Source: Corbicula japonica
Taxonomy: Eukaryota; Mollusca; Bivalvia; Venerida; Cyrenidae
Assembly (NCBI GenBank): GCA_038501625.1
Contig: JAZAYU010000086.1
Location: forward strand, 1,550,001 to 1,614,000
Direction of reading: 5' to 3'
Length of the DNA: 64,000 nt
Shown: piece after piece, positions 1 to 12,659 of the stretch
How the letters are laid out: every line of letters starts with the position of its first letter
How positions within the stretch are numbered: position 1 is the stretch's first letter
Program-made: the position numbers and the translations under genes
Notes under the pieces: generated by a model
The model's input: only the letters and a program-made list of their open reading frames with translations
Database searches by the model: none
What the model was told of the DNA's origin: nothing

Positions 1-370
1 TTCAAAACTCCTTACTTACAAGTAAAATAGAAGTGTTTTGTTGGCAAGTAAATTTTCCTAGGTCCAGTTAAAATTTCTATTATTGCTTGAACTGATAAGC
101 AGAGCTGTGAATATTTTTTGCATGTACAAAATCAGTCTGAATGGGCAATAGTCCAAGGCGTACCAAGGCTTCCACTGGGTTATAACAAAGCAGTTGGCAC
201 TTCGCTAATATGTTCAGTTTTTGGTGACAAATATGATCTCCTTCAGTAAACTGTTATTACCACTTCTAAAAGTTTAGAGACATTATGCTAAATATTGTCA
301 CAAATGGCCACAGTGATAATAGATAAATGACAAAGGTTAAAGTTAAATAATAATTAGTGCCAGACTAAAC

Positions 371-3300
371 TCACACATTTCTGATGAAAACATCGCTGAA
401 CTGTGTTAGTGCCAGGCTGACGTGAGGCACATCAGATGGAGGCTGTGAATGGGGCAGACCTGCAAAATACAAACACAGCAATTTTTATGGATTTTATGAC
501 TAGTCCAAACTTTCTGGGTGTAAATGCATTGAAAAAAACTAATTTGTTTTGGGATTTTGAAAAACTGGCAAGTAAAGTAATGGATATGGTATACAAAAGA
601 TGATAAAAAAGTTGGTGAACTTTTTAAAATAAATTTTTCGCTAATTCTGACATGTAAACAAAATGTTTACCACTTATTTCATGAATATCTCTGCTTTAAG
701 TATGAAAAAAGTGACATCATTAACATTGCAAGGATTAAATGCAAGTTATAAAGGCAATATCTTCGGCCTAATTTTGAATATATGTTTCTATTTCAACTGA
801 CTTGTTAGTTGTCAAAACGTTCTTGTAATGTAGAGCATCAATTAGTATTTTAAATTTACAATGTTTAAACCAGCCATAATCTGACTTTATCTATATGGAT
901 ACTATATAGTGCCTTCTTCAACAATATTATGCCTGGACATCCATTTTCTTCATAGCTAAGTGTCTTCTGTAGTGTCACTTGCTTTGGTGTGATGTTTACT
1001 CAAAACAATGTATTCAGATTACAGAATCATCATTTTCAAATGTTGGATTTATTTGTCTCCTTCCTAATTCCCAGGTAATGTGCACTGAATTATTGTCTAT
1101 CAGCACACTGACATAATGTCACTTTCATGCCCATAATTAAGAACATTCAGTAGCAAACGTTTAATGAACTAGTTTCTTGTTGTGATGTTTTGTAGCATTT
1201 TTGTGAACCTGTCTCGTTGAATGAGCTATGTACTTTACAAGTTAAAAGATAAACCATACTAATCTGAATGGTGTGCACCGGGTGCACACTATTATGTTGA
1301 TTTAGGATGTCTTTGTCAATATAAAGAATATTAAATACTTTTTAAAAGATGCCAGTAAGTCTGCGGCAAAACAATGTTACCTTTCTTAGGACTACCATGA
1401 TCAGACAGACTTATCGACTTCCCACTTGTGGCCGGACTTCTCGATCCTGACCTTGACTGCGGACTTCCTGATCTTAAACTTCCAGACCTTGACCTACTTT
1501 GCGTGCTCCACAAATGACTTCTGGTGGGACTGCCTGGATAACTTCTACTTCTGGACTTGCTATGGTCTCTAGTTCCTAGGGGACTTAAAGATTGACTTCT
1601 AGGGCTGCCTGATCTACTGTGTGCTGAACTACCAGACCTGTGGCTTCTTGCAGGGCTAACAGACTCCTCTATATTATGTACAGGGCTTCTGTCATTACTA
1701 CTACCCATGTGCAATCTCTGTAGATAGTAACTTTTACTATGAGCTAGTGATGCTGATTGTTCTCCATGTAATCTTCCAGATGCAGCACTTCTTTTAACTG
1801 GTTTCTTGGCAGTCCTCTGTGAGCATGACTTTGAGAACTGTCACTTTCAGGGCTCTGTGGAGTACTGGGCCCAGCTGTATTGAATGGTGAAACAAATCCA
1901 GCTCTATCTGAGCTTCTTGAGGCGTTACTCTGTGCAGGAGATACTGAATCTTCATGCATGAATCTGTCCAAGGCCCCAATTTTTGCTTGGGAAAATAAGC
2001 CTTCTCTCACTAGACTTCCTGACCCATGGCTTCTTTGATTGCCAGAATCGCTAACTGCAATTTATAGATTGTAGATTATTGTTCATTAATTTTATACAGT
2101 AAAATATATAACCCAATATTCAACTTGCACAACTTATAATCATGAAAAATCCACTATATAGATCGGAACTTTTCTGCTTTTGACCATTTGTCATGTTTGT
2201 GCCACTGGCAACAACTACCAAAAGAAAGCAACAGACTTCTAAAAGTAGTGATGAAAATTTTGTTAAAAAAAACCCCACAAAATTTGCAAAAGTTATTAAG
2301 TTCAATTCCAACTGGACATTAAATATGGCATCACCTGTTAAGTCAGCATCAAGCAGATGTTTGTACCGATATCAGGCCAATAATATTGCACATAAGCATC
2401 TGAAGTTTTCGAATGGAACCAAGATATAATGGTGACCATTCCTGTGCATGTTTGGCGGAAAGAAAAGCTGTTTGAAAATCATTATCTACATATGCAAATG
2501 AAACTTACAACAAAAAATATTTTGTAATGTCGAGCTGTAAAATACTACTCATTCAAATTCCCTTTTTTGCCAAATTGAGAGCGGTTTCTGAACACTTAAG
2601 ATCTTTTGTAACGCACACACATAGTTTTAGCTGATTAAACAGTAATTAATGTTTTCTATCTTGGTCGCATCAATGAGGTTAGAAATGTGATTTTATTAAA
2701 ATACCAAAATACATTTTTTTTTTATGAAACTGTACCTAGGACTTTCCATTTTAATTTGCAGATCTCATTCTATGAAATAGAAAGAAATACGAAAACATAT
2801 GAATACTAAGTTTTATATTTTCGAACACATGTAGGGAGTACAACCATAAAAACCTGATTAAACCCTAAGTTGCCACATATCTGGCAAATGATTTTAAAGG
2901 CTGTCACCTCCGATTTCAACGTGACATATTTTTGTTTCATCTGTGTTCTTTATTGTGCTGTGGGTTTTGATTTCATGTCAGTAATGTCTTTTTACACTTT
3001 CGCCAAAGCATTGCCATAATTTGGGTTTTCCCATGCCAATTTTCAGAGGTATATGACTTTTGTCACATTCTTTACTTCTTTTTTATAAGTTCAACCAGAA
3101 CTAAAAGGATGCAATGTCTTTGAACCTTAAAGATGCTTCTGAGATCGACCAATTTCATCCTATCAAACAAAAACAACAGGCTAAATGATTACCAAGTTCA
3201 TTAATTCTCTCTTTTTCTACATCGAAAGGATCATCATCAAGTTCTTCATCTGAAATGTTCATTTAACATACAGTAATGCTAAATATGAACTGATATTAAA

Positions 3301-6300
3301 ACGATATAATTCAAATATGTGGCAAAAATCAAACACTGATATGCTAGAAGGCATAATTAATTGCAAATAACCTTTTAACGCTGTATTACATTTGGTTTAT
3401 TTCATAGTGTCTCCAAAGAAAAATATCAACAAAAATTAAGAAAACTAAATTTACACAAGAATTAAACAATGATGTTCTTTACATGAATGCATTTTTAGAA
3501 TTTCTTATTGCCCTGTTAATGATATTTTTATTAAAAGCAACAAATATAACCTCAGGAGATAAGGAAATCTCACCCTTGGGTAGAGATATGTTACATATTG
3601 CAAAACTGACTAAACTTGCTAGATTTATTTTCTCATATTAAATGAAACACTTAATTAAACCTTTACTCCATATATATATGTTTTATATCATTTATGATCT
3701 GAGTAGATCCAGATCGGCAGTCACATCCAAGTCATCTGATCTGGATCTACAGTTTTGCTTCTTGAACAGAAAAAAAACTCATAAATCTAAAGCAAACAGT
3801 AGATCCTGTTTTGACAGCACAGATGTTCCAGCTGATCCGGATCTACACTGCCTATTCAATAACAGACATATCATATGGAGTAGAGGGTTAACACAGTCTT
3901 AGAGAAACAAAATGTGACATGTGTCAAGAAATCTTATGATAAACAAACAAGACAACTTTAACATATCAAACAAAGATAGTTACTTTCCAATGTTTCAGCA
4001 TCCTTTGGATAACAAGAGATTTGCAAGTTTTTAGTAACATCATCATAGACAGTTTGACATTTTCTCTACAAATGAATGTAACTGACACAGAATTAAACTT
4101 TGATTTTCCCTCATTACAGTTTTTTGTTACAATTAAAATGCTGGACAGAAAATTGTGACAATATTGTACTTCTGAAGGCCACCCTTTGTTGCCGTCACAT
4201 GAAAGAACTGATCCTCCTTCTGTGAAAGAACTGATCCTCCTTCTATTATTTAATAAGTGAAATAAACAGAAATACCTGTCTGATTTCAGAAACAGTTATG
4301 ACCATTTTGAAATCTGTACAAAAATTACACATAAAATAAAACTGTATGATTAACCTTTGTTCTTCGGAAACAAAAATATAGATTTTATTCAGCAAAAATA
4401 TCACATAAATGTCTCTGGATGTTGGTGTCTGAATAAAAAAGTTTTCATTGAAGGCATTACTTTATCCCCATGTCTTGCCTCTTTTATAATCCTTCTTTCC
4501 AATAACATAACTGGCACCTAAATGACATAATTCCACAGGTATTTGAGTCACTGTCTCCGATTTATGAGCCTAGAACACCTTGCTGAATCTGGTTTATAAT
4601 TATGATATATGACCACTGTACAGCCAAGACTCTCTAGTCATTGTAAATCACACAGCCAGTGCTTTGACAATCGTCAGGGTATCTTTCAAGAAGTGTTAAT
4701 AAACAAATGAATTCTGAAAGAATAACATTTACCTTCAATAAGACAACAATGAATTGTTTTTTGAAGATAGTGTTTCATTTTACATTTGAACCTGCCTTAG
4801 CAGCCACCTGCATTCAGCAACCACCTGTCTTCAACAGTCAGTTTGAATATGTCCTAAACTGACGTTTTGTTCTAATGTTTACCTGTCTTAAACGACCACC
4901 TGTGTTAAGCAGCCACCTTTTGTCACTCCGTTGGATGGCTGCTTAATACAGGTTCGACTGTATGTTCAAAAGGGCAGTCATTTGGGTTGCTACAGAGCTG
5001 CTATCAAACTTATAACTCCACTGGAGTTTTAAGAACATAAAACTATGATATCATCATTTGTGCATGTTCAATGCATTTTTTAAGGGCTACAGCATGCCAA
5101 AATCCACATACATGACCCTCATCATGCGACATTCAGTATTGTGCTTATATTCACTAAAAAAAACTAACCTGGTGTCTCCAAAACAAGTTTCCACTTTCAT
5201 CTCCGTAATCATATCTTATTTCTTCCCCAGCTTTAATATCCCGTGTGGCAAAAAGACAAATATGTGGTTGGTAGTTGAAAACCAGCATTTTCTGTCTGCA
5301 ATTGCATCTATATGTTCCAGCCTCGGCATCGTTAACATAACGTCCAAGTCTCTCCGTATCAAAACCATCTATCCTAAAACATTTGAAACAGTTACATAAA
5401 CAGAATATTATACAAAAACAACACTGGAAATCTAATAAAGATTTAAAGAATTTTAAAGATTTCTTGAATACTGAACAGTCACGTTGCCAGTACTCTCATG
5501 CAACAACACAATAGAGGGTCTATATCTGATTTCAATTACATTCTGATAACAAAGATTAATGACGACTTGCTAAGATTAATGTGGTTGTTTAAACATTAGA
5601 CTTTTACTGTAAAGCATGGACTATATATGGAATTTATGCCATCTGATCTAAGATTCATTAGGTTATTTCTTACCAATTGGCAAACATTTTATATCCAGAT
5701 CAGATGGCAGAGATGTGCTGACTGATCTGGATCTACACTGGTTGCACATGTGTTAAAATGCGCATATATGGAGGCAAGGGTTAACTAGAAGACTACTATC
5801 CTACCAGGGATACTTGACGGTGATGTCATACTGTGTTTAAATTCCAATGTTTACCTACATAGGTCATCATTTTGTCAATTTAATTAAACAACAAAATGCC
5901 ATAGCCTACATGTACATGTATACATAGCAGAGAGTATAACAGCATGGTCTTAAAAATCATAGAGTACCAAGTATGTATTATACAGAGTCATTCATGGTTG
6001 CAGAGCCATCTCAAACTATAACACACTGACCTGACCCCTACGAAAAATATTTCCGAAGGAGGTTCTTCCTAAACTCCAATTTCTTTTCGCTTTAGTAGTT
6101 ACTAAACTTAATGAAATGAAATGTCAGAAAGCAATTAGGCAATATACTGGCAAGTACTATAGTACTGAACTAGTAATTGTAAGTAACAAATCAGAACCAA
6201 AGGGCATTTCAAGTCTAGGAGGTACTCGTAATCATTAGTTTAATCAATAATAAATACTGGTAATTACCAAAATTGTTTTCCATCAAATTTATAGCCAAAA

Positions 6301-7396
6301 AGATAATTGTGTGTGATCTCCTCTGCCTTCCCAGAAATACGCTTTCCACAATATTCCACCAGAAAGTCCCCTTTCCTGAAGTCCTGGGTAGCAAATATTC
6401 CATACCCTTAACAGAAAGAAATCATGACCTATAAATGACTAAATTTCATGCCCCTTCTTGTGTTTTGTCACATAATAAGCAAAACAGGATTTATATATGC
6501 CAGCTGAAAAACAGACAGAATTTTCACTGAAAAAGAACAACATTTATCTCAGTTGTCCTTCAAAATCTGAAAAATTGACTTGACCGTATCAAAAGTACGC
6601 ATATGTATGATTCTGTAACTTTAGTTTATTAATGAAAGGGTATTCATTGCTCACTTGTCTGGCATGGTTTTTTCTGCTGAAATCATAGAGGTGGAACTTC
6701 TGGTCAAATAAAATGCAGTTTTGGTAGTGTTCACAATGTGATACATGTAGTAAACAGAAAGTTTTATAATTTTGAAGATACCTGCTTCAATTTTTAGTAA
6801 ACTGTGTTTCCAATGTAAACAAATGATGGAAAATGATATATTTGTTTTATACTTTGCCACTTTGAAAGTTTCATAACATACAGATGGCAGAAAAGCCAAA
6901 ATATGCAAATTTTGAAATTTCAGAAGCCAAAATGGCTGCAATTTACTATGGAAAAATATCTATAATAAAAACACAGTTTGGATAACGTGTTTTGATAATG
7001 AAATCGAAACCGTTTGAGATATCTTGTTCCTTTTACCAAACATAGAGATCACTAAACAGTTAAAATTTTAAACTCACGAAATACAAGTTATGTGAAAGAA
7101 AAAAGAGTGTCAGAGACTTGATGAATCAACCAGAAGCAATATTTTGACTCTTTCCGTGGGACCATAACTATGAATGCAAGATTTGATGAAGCCATTGTGG
7201 GCCTGGCACTATCCTCAAAATCCTTTTGATTTATAACAATTGAAGACCATTTTTAAAAACATTCAGGAATCTTAAAATTATATATCTGATATATATCATT
7301 ACCGATGAACTCAGAAACAAAACGCTTTTCCAACCCATCTCTGTCTTTATCCAACATGCAGCATTGCTTGGCTACATCTAATTCTGAAAGTTTTGG
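371..7396 (-). CDS. KMT5A/SET8-like SET-domain methyltransferase with RS-rich tail (5' end missing)
   Basis: Putative protein-lysine N-methyltransferase, expected to be nuclear. Seven exons on the minus strand join with matching phases and GT..AG borders: 7303-7396, 6268-6406, 5169-5373, 3984-4065, 3193-3249, 1381-2054 and 371-459 (TGA at 371-373). The first three encode the SET domain. It starts near YGIFATQDFRKGDFLVEY (the cofactor-binding beginning of SET domains), continues through GRYVNDAEAG at the place where SET domains carry N-H-S-C, and ends with AGEEIRYDYGD, the C-terminal catalytic tyrosine motif. The next two short exons are acidic (EELDDDPFDVEKE). The sixth is an Arg/Ser/Pro-rich tail and the last encodes about 28 residues. 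Similarity to the KMT5A-like proteins common in bivalves is from memory of the motifs. No upstream exon with a start codon was found. The sixth exon has a one-base frame break, described separately. The replaced NHSC cysteine could alter activity. Confidence 0.8.
1381..2054 (-). CDS. RS-domain exon of the SET gene, with a one-base frame break
   Basis: Sixth recognised exon of the SET gene. Its acceptor is at 2055-2056 and its donor (GTAACA) at 1379-1380. The first part is Ser-rich with SP/TP sites (SVSPAQSNASRSS, PSTPQSPESDSS). The second part is a typical RS region (SRSRSGSLRSGSPQSRSGS), the kind phosphorylated by SR-protein kinases and found in splicing or chromatin factors. The two parts lie in different frames. 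The first hits TAG at about 1744 and the second is open from about 1830 onward. The exon is 674 nt. Entering with two completing bases and leaving one base over, it would need 675 nt, so one base appears to be missing, plausibly in the short A-run complementary to 1802-1804. The downstream exon fits the phase of the RS frame. This is either an assembly error or a real frameshift giving a protein without the RS tail. Confidence 0.7.
2408..2455 (+). repeat. Short dispersed repeat, copy 1
   Basis: About 48 bases beginning TTTCGAATGGAACC and ending GCATGTTTGG are nearly identical to 7632-7680 in the same orientation. It lies in an intron of the SET gene. Function unknown; probably part of a dispersed repeat. 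Confidence 0.6.
3690..3890. repeat. Dispersed AGATCCAGATCAG-type repeat
   Basis: Contains AGTAGATCCAGATC and GATCTGGATCTACA in inverted arrangement and ends with GGGTTAAC. Related copies sit near 5636-5785, 9036-9100, 18340-18425 and around 22800-23335. The palindromic layout suggests a short non-autonomous DNA element; I recall similar repeats from venerid clams. It lies in an intron of the SET gene. Confidence 0.5.
4784..4966. mobile_element. Short TIR element (MITE), pogo/Tigger-like ends
   Basis: The left end reads TTTGAACCTGCCTTAGCAGCC. The right end, read on the minus strand, is CAGTCGAACCTGTATTAAGC, giving imperfect inverted ends over about 25 bases. The interior repeats AGCAACCACCTGTC-like words. 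CAGTCGAACCT ends are reminiscent of Tigger/pogo-type MITEs. No coding capacity. It lies in an intron of the SET gene. Confidence 0.5.
5636..5785. repeat. Dispersed AGATCCAGATCAG-type repeat
   Basis: Same family as 3690-3890: ATCTGATCTAAG near the left and TGATCTGGATCTACACTGG near the right, ending with GGGTTAAC. Intronic. Confidence 0.45.
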
Positions 7397-7631
7397 CTGA
7401 AAAAAGTTATTTTATATATGTTTTTAACCTGGCTTTTTTTGCATACATTTATATACATATTTAAACAAGAGGGCCATTCGGCTTCAACTGTGATGTCATT
7501 AACGGTGCCATAAAAGTGAGGTTGTGTTTTCGTAATGCTATTAAGGCCATTCAATATATACATTGTAAAATCTGCAGTTTTCTCTATTTTGGACTGTAAC
7601 TCTGTCATAAATGATAAAATATTCTCCCAGA

Positions 7632-7680
7632 TTTCGAATGGAACCAAGATATAATGGTGACCATTCCTGTGCATGTTTGG
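7632..7680 (+). repeat. Short dispersed repeat, copy 2
   Basis: Near-identical partner of 2408-2455 in the same orientation, upstream of the first recognised SET-gene exon. The short minus-strand reading frames crossing it are not supported as genes. Confidence 0.6.
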
Positions 7681-8343
7681 TGAAATTAAATATAAAATGC
7701 ATGACCTGAACTGCCTTCTTTATTGATGATGACATACGGCATCTTCCCCAACAAAAGATACAGTTGTTTCGCCAAAAGGCCTTCAAAATTCTCTACCCAT
7801 AAAAGAAAAAAAATTATATTTATATTTTTTTTATGTGGTCGCATGTCATATAAACTAACACTGTAACAATAACATTAATCATTTATATCTTTTTATTGTA
7901 ATAATCTTTGTTTTGATGTTTTTTCTGTCAAAATTTTAAAATTTGCAGAACCATTTGGTGGCATTTCAAAATTGGGCGGTGGCAGTTACATTTTGGATGT
8001 CATATTGTGCCTGCTGATGTTTAAGTACTAAAAAGTGAACAGCTGCAGCATGATTTTCTATTATGTTTGAAAACAACAACCGCACAATTTGGAACTGCTA
8101 CACCTGCTACTGCCAGACACATTCGTACGGTGCCTGCAGAGTTATGTGACTGTAGAATAAATAAACCAATATATAACAGTACAAAGGACACACCTTGTTT
8201 TTAAACACAAAATCATGTCAAATTTATATTTCTAAGTCAAAATTAAGTCATGGCCAATACATATGATGGACAGTATCACGAGTAAGGATGACCATGGACA
8301 ATTCAGTTGCTACAAGACAGTCTGTAATTTCGCTAACTTCAAA

Positions 8344-10507
8344 TACAGTTGAACTTCGAACTACACGGGACCGGTCATTTTTGTTCGAGCGATTGGTAGT
8401 TCGAGTGATCGGCGGTTGGTGATGAGAATGGGCAAATGTACACTAAGCAAAGGTAACACATAACAATGCATAATATTTTAAATTTGTGCCCGAATTATAG
8501 AAATCGTTAATTATTAAAACTCTTAAATTATTAAAACCAGTAACAGCTTATCATTATTATCAGCGTGGTATAAATATGTATCACAATGTCCACTTTAATT
8601 TGTTATACACACGACTTACAGAAACTAGAGCTATCACTGGATGTGATTAATACCCCCGCAATACTGCTTTGTCAGAGTACACAGAAATTGTGTTTTGATT
8701 TTTTACCTAACAGTGAATGAAATATTCAGAAAAGCCTGATTTTTAAAGTGGTCTACAGTAAGCATGTTTATTAGGTTGGCAACTGTAAAAGAAGAAATTA
8801 ATGTAGGAAAACCTACAGAGTAACGTTCTTAATATAAATGTATTACATAACACAGACCTAAGCAGCAGAGTTCAACAGGTCATTCACCTTTGTGTTTAAT
8901 TTCAAGAACCCTTTAGTCTTTAACCCATTACATAAATTCAAATAATCTGTTTTCTATCAGGCAGTAGTTTGGTTGAACTTAATAGAATATACCTTTTCCT
9001 ATAAAAATGCTTAATCCTTTCCTCCATATATCTATACCTTTATTGCTTGGACAAACAGTGTAGATCCAGATCAGCCGTCACATCCCTACCGTCTTACAGT
9101 TTTATGTCACTATGAATGTCTATATCCCATCCATGAAAATTGAAAATTCCACAAGTAATTTCTTTTTGTTCTTCAGTCATGTATACAATATATGGTTTTC
9201 GTTCTTGGTCATTCTGTGCCATGTTTGCATTTTTTTCTACAATTTGTGTTGATAATTGCACTGTTTCTATTATTCTGACAAAATTGCCACCAATTAAAAA
9301 CTGTGTCTGGCTAACACAAACCAGACCACCAAGCATTCCAGCAAATTGTATTTATCAATGAAATTTGGTGGCTTTATCTAAATTAAGTGATGACATTTAT
9401 CAATTCCCACTTTCTTTAGTTTCTTGTGTAAAATTGTTGTACATCGGCTGTAAACTGATGATATTTTAAACTCAAAATGGAAGATTAGATGAAAATAATG
9501 GAATTAAAAGAATAAGGCTGGAACCTAGAAAAGAGGCAAAAAACTACCCTTCTAATTCAGGGGAGAAACGCAGAAAAAGAAATGTTAATAGTTGCATTAC
9601 TCATTTTATATAACTGACTGTAAGTAGATATCTCCTGCTGAGATGAGTAATATGTTTACATTCCGTCAGTGCAAGGCAAAATGTAGAACAGCTGAAGGGA
9701 GGTAAAATTTTAACACTTAACATTTTCACTCTGCTACTAAAATTTTTGTCTCAAATTTTATAACTGAACAACCAGTGAATGAAATGTTCAGGAATGATTG
9801 AATTTTAAGATGATATAAAGTTTGTGTCAAAATCAGGTTGGTAACTCTAGAAAATCAATGGTTAATTACAGAGTTTCAATTTTCATGTCCCCTGCAAAAA
9901 ATAATGGACTGATCCACATGAAAAATATGTCACGCACATCTACACTTCATGCCGAACATATGTTTAAAGTTTCAAGTCAATATCTTAAAAACTGTAGAAG
10001 TAGTTCGCGTCACAAGATTTTGTTAAATCATGTACCCCTCCAAAAAATAATGGACCGATCCATATGAAAAAAAAGTTCGTGCAAATCTGCTCACGAACAT
10101 ATGTTTAAAGTTTCAAGTCGATATCTTGAAAACTGTAGACGTAGCCACAGACCAACCAACCAACCAACCAACCACCGGACCGGATGATGACTCCTATATA
10201 CCCCCCAAACTTTGTTTTCGGGGGTATAAAAAGGCACCGTCCTAATTGGCGAGACATTTTCGCACTTTTGTTTACACCTTTGATGAGTACCGACAACAGT
10301 CTGTCCGAATCAAGGGATGTGAAATATATTGAAACCTAACTGTCGGGACCTTGATTGGTGTTCGACTGTTCCAGTATTGGGTTGTACGAGTGATCGAAAG
10401 TAAAACAATAAAGGTCTTATAGAGTTCTAGTTCAGGACAGGACAAACTGTTCGAGAGAAGGGTGGTGTTCGAGTGAACGATGTTCAAGCCATCTAAGTTT
10501 GACTGTA
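8344..10507. mobile_element. DNA transposon remnant with TACAGT...ACTGTA ends
   Basis: The left end is TACAGTTGAACTTCGAA. The right end, read on the minus strand, is TACAGTCAAACTTAGATG. Subterminal words such as GTTCGAGCGATTGG on the left and GTTCGAGTGAACGATG on the right recur in both arms. This suggests a Tc1/mariner- or pogo-type element of about 2.2 kb whose middle is filled by other repeats (9036-9100, 9880-10230). No transposase motif was seen. A minus-strand open stretch at 9094-9336 is protein-like in composition but unrecognised. Confidence 0.4.
9880..10230 (+). repeat. Two tandem units plus CCAA tract and C/G inverted end
   Basis: Two units of about 140 bases (from about 9889 and 10032) share AATAATGGACTGATCC/AATAATGGACCGATCC and AACATATGTTTAAAGTTTC. 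They are followed by a (CCAA)n tract at 10152-10175 and then CCCCCCAAAC...GTTTTCGGGGG, a possible hairpin. The same order of tandem units, tetranucleotide tract and C/G end occurs in other arrays of this window. Confidence 0.6.
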
Positions 10508-10584
10508 CATGTTTAAGTTTCAAACTGACTTTTCTTCCAAAATTCTCAAAAGCCTGTATATTTTCTTTACTATTTTCTCCTTTA

Positions 10585-11535
10585 TGAAATTTTCACTCTT
10601 CGGGCCCCTGTGACCTTGACCTTTGACCTACTGACCCCAAAATCAATAGGGTTCTTCTACTCAATAAGACCTATTACCCTATTTAGTTTGAATGCTCTGG
10701 GTCAAGAGGTACTCCAGTTATTGACCGGATACGGTTTTCACTCTTTGGGGCCCCTTTGACATTGACCTTTGACCTTCTGACTCCAAAATCAATAGGAGTC
10801 CTCTACTCAATAAGGACATCCACCATATGAAGTTAGAAGGCTCTGGGTGAAATAGAACTCCTGTTATTGAGCGGAAACTGTTTTCACTCTTCAGGCCCCT
10901 GTGACCTTGACCTTTGACCTACTGACCCCCAAATCAATAGGGTTCTTCTACTTAATAAGGGCTATCACCCTATAAAGTTTGAATTCTCTGGGTCAAACGG
11001 TACTCGAGTTATTGAGCGGAAACGGTTTTCACTCTTCGGGCCCCAGTGACCTTGACCTTTGACCTCAAAATCAATAGGAGTCCTCTACTCAATAAGGACT
11101 TCCATCGTATGAGGTTTGAAGGCTCTGGGTGAAATAGAACTGTTATTGAGCGGAAACGGTTTTCACTCTTCAGGCCCCTGTGACCTTGACCTTTGACCAT
11201 CTGACCCTCAAATCAATAGGGTTCTTCTACTCAACAAGGGCTATCACCCTATGAAGCTTGAATGCTCTGGGTCAAACGGTACTCGAGTTATTGAGCGGAA
11301 ACGGTTTTCACTCTTCGGGCCCCCGTGACCTTGACCTTTAACCTACTGACCCAAAAATCAACAGGGTTTTTCTACTCAATAAGGGCCATCACCCGTGAAG
11401 TTTGAATGCTCTGGGTCAAACGGTACTCCAGTTATTGAGCGGAAACGAAGTGTGACAGACAGCCAGATGGACAGACGGACAGGGCAAAAACAATATGTCT
11501 CCCCCAGACAGAGGGGGAAGGGGGGGGGGGGCAGA
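10585..11535 (+). repeat. Tandem array, about six units of 140 bp rich in TGACCTTTGACC
   Basis: Units begin with TTTTCACTCTTCGGGCCCC and contain TGACCTTGACCTTTGACC, AATCAATAGG and CTCTGGGTCAAACGGTACTC. Copies lie near 10600, 10737, 10880, 11025, 11160 and 11305. The array ends with GACAGACAGCCAGATGGACA and a CCCCC...GGGGG stretch around 11500-11530. This is a repeat type I know from bivalve genomes. The G/C-rich reading frames over its end (11376-11718) are not genes. Confidence 0.75.
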
Positions 11536-11826
11536 CATAATAATGTCATTCTCAAAGTCAAAGAAAAGCATGTTATATGAAACTGAAATAAAAAATGGCC
11601 TCACCCTCTTTGATGTTCTGACAGCTAGCTCTACCTGCGAAGGAAATATCAACAAAATATTTTGAATGACTAGTTGTATTATTCTTTTCCTTAATATATA
11701 AAAATATTTTGAAGACAAAATTCAATTCGTAAGGTGTACTACAATAAGCACATTTTATTTTCAAAACCTGACCAGTAATGTTATATAGTTTATATACGAT
11801 TAACACTTAGGTTTAAAAACGAATCA

Positions 11827-12415
11827 ATGTCGCAAACTGTCGATTGTAAAGTTACAGTCGGAAAAATCTATACCATCGAAACAGTTAATGTAACTGAAAT
11901 TTTCACTGATGATGGAATCCTTCGTGAAGAATCCCACGTTACATTTTTCTTTATTTCTTACATCGAAAATCCTACTTTCCATCTGAAAGGTCTACATAAT
12001 TCATTTGCCGATATATACATACTTCCATGTTATGTTCCACAAAAGTACATTAAAACAAACACAACGATTCATGCCTTTGGTATTATAAAAACACAAGTCG
12101 TGATTATATTACTTTTGAAGCGGCGCTTGTTCTAAAAACAAACGACTCGTTCGAATACTCCACACAGCTTGAAAGTATACACAATTTTAAGAACAACGTT
12201 ACATTTCAAGATGCTGATTTGAAATCTGACATTAAGTACAGTGTTGCTGTGAAACAGTGCTCTAAAGTACGATGTCTAGCTCCAGTTTTCTCTGAAGAGT
12301 TTGAGCTGGACGATGTTTTGCCAACCGGACGATTGTTAACCTCTGTTGTATCCACAAACCCGAACAGTTCATGTTACGGAATAACCTTGGGTTGGGAAAC
12401 TTTCAAAACCGGCAG
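11827..12415 (+). pseudogene. Isolated fragment of FN3-like extracellular repeat gene
   Basis: An open stretch from 11827 changes frame near 12080. The second frame (to 12415, with a possible GTAAGA donor) contains DIKYSVAVKQC, then FELDDVLPTGRL, then YGITLGWETFKTG. This order matches the exon at 29044-29551: YYICAYSN, FVLDDIAPLPGDI, LTLTWDNFKEN. It is therefore a diverged copy of one domain of the gene at 28.7-38.85 kb, about 16 kb upstream on the same strand. It is too short and broken to stand alone. It could be an outlying 5' part of the same gene or an older duplicate. Confidence 0.55.
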
Positions 12416-12659
12416 TAAGATTCTTTACTAACAGTGGACACTATCTAGCATCGCTTCACATATTTTGACCTCTTGGCGAACAACATTGTCCTCTGATAAC
12501 ACTTCACACCAGGTGTGGTATTTTCCAAGTAAAAATGTTGAGGTGTTTTGTAACGATTAAAAAACAACTGCAACATACAATATACAATAAAATACCCTCA
12601 ATTGGATTATTGCGGAAATCATAGATGATAACTTCTATAATCTTACAATTCATTTTAGA

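Noticed and set aside
9094..9336. Minus-strand open stretch as an upstream exon of the SET gene
   Set aside because: Protein-like (YIVYMTEEQKEITCGIF), but its possible donor leaves phase 2, which does not fit the phase 0 start of the exon at 7396.
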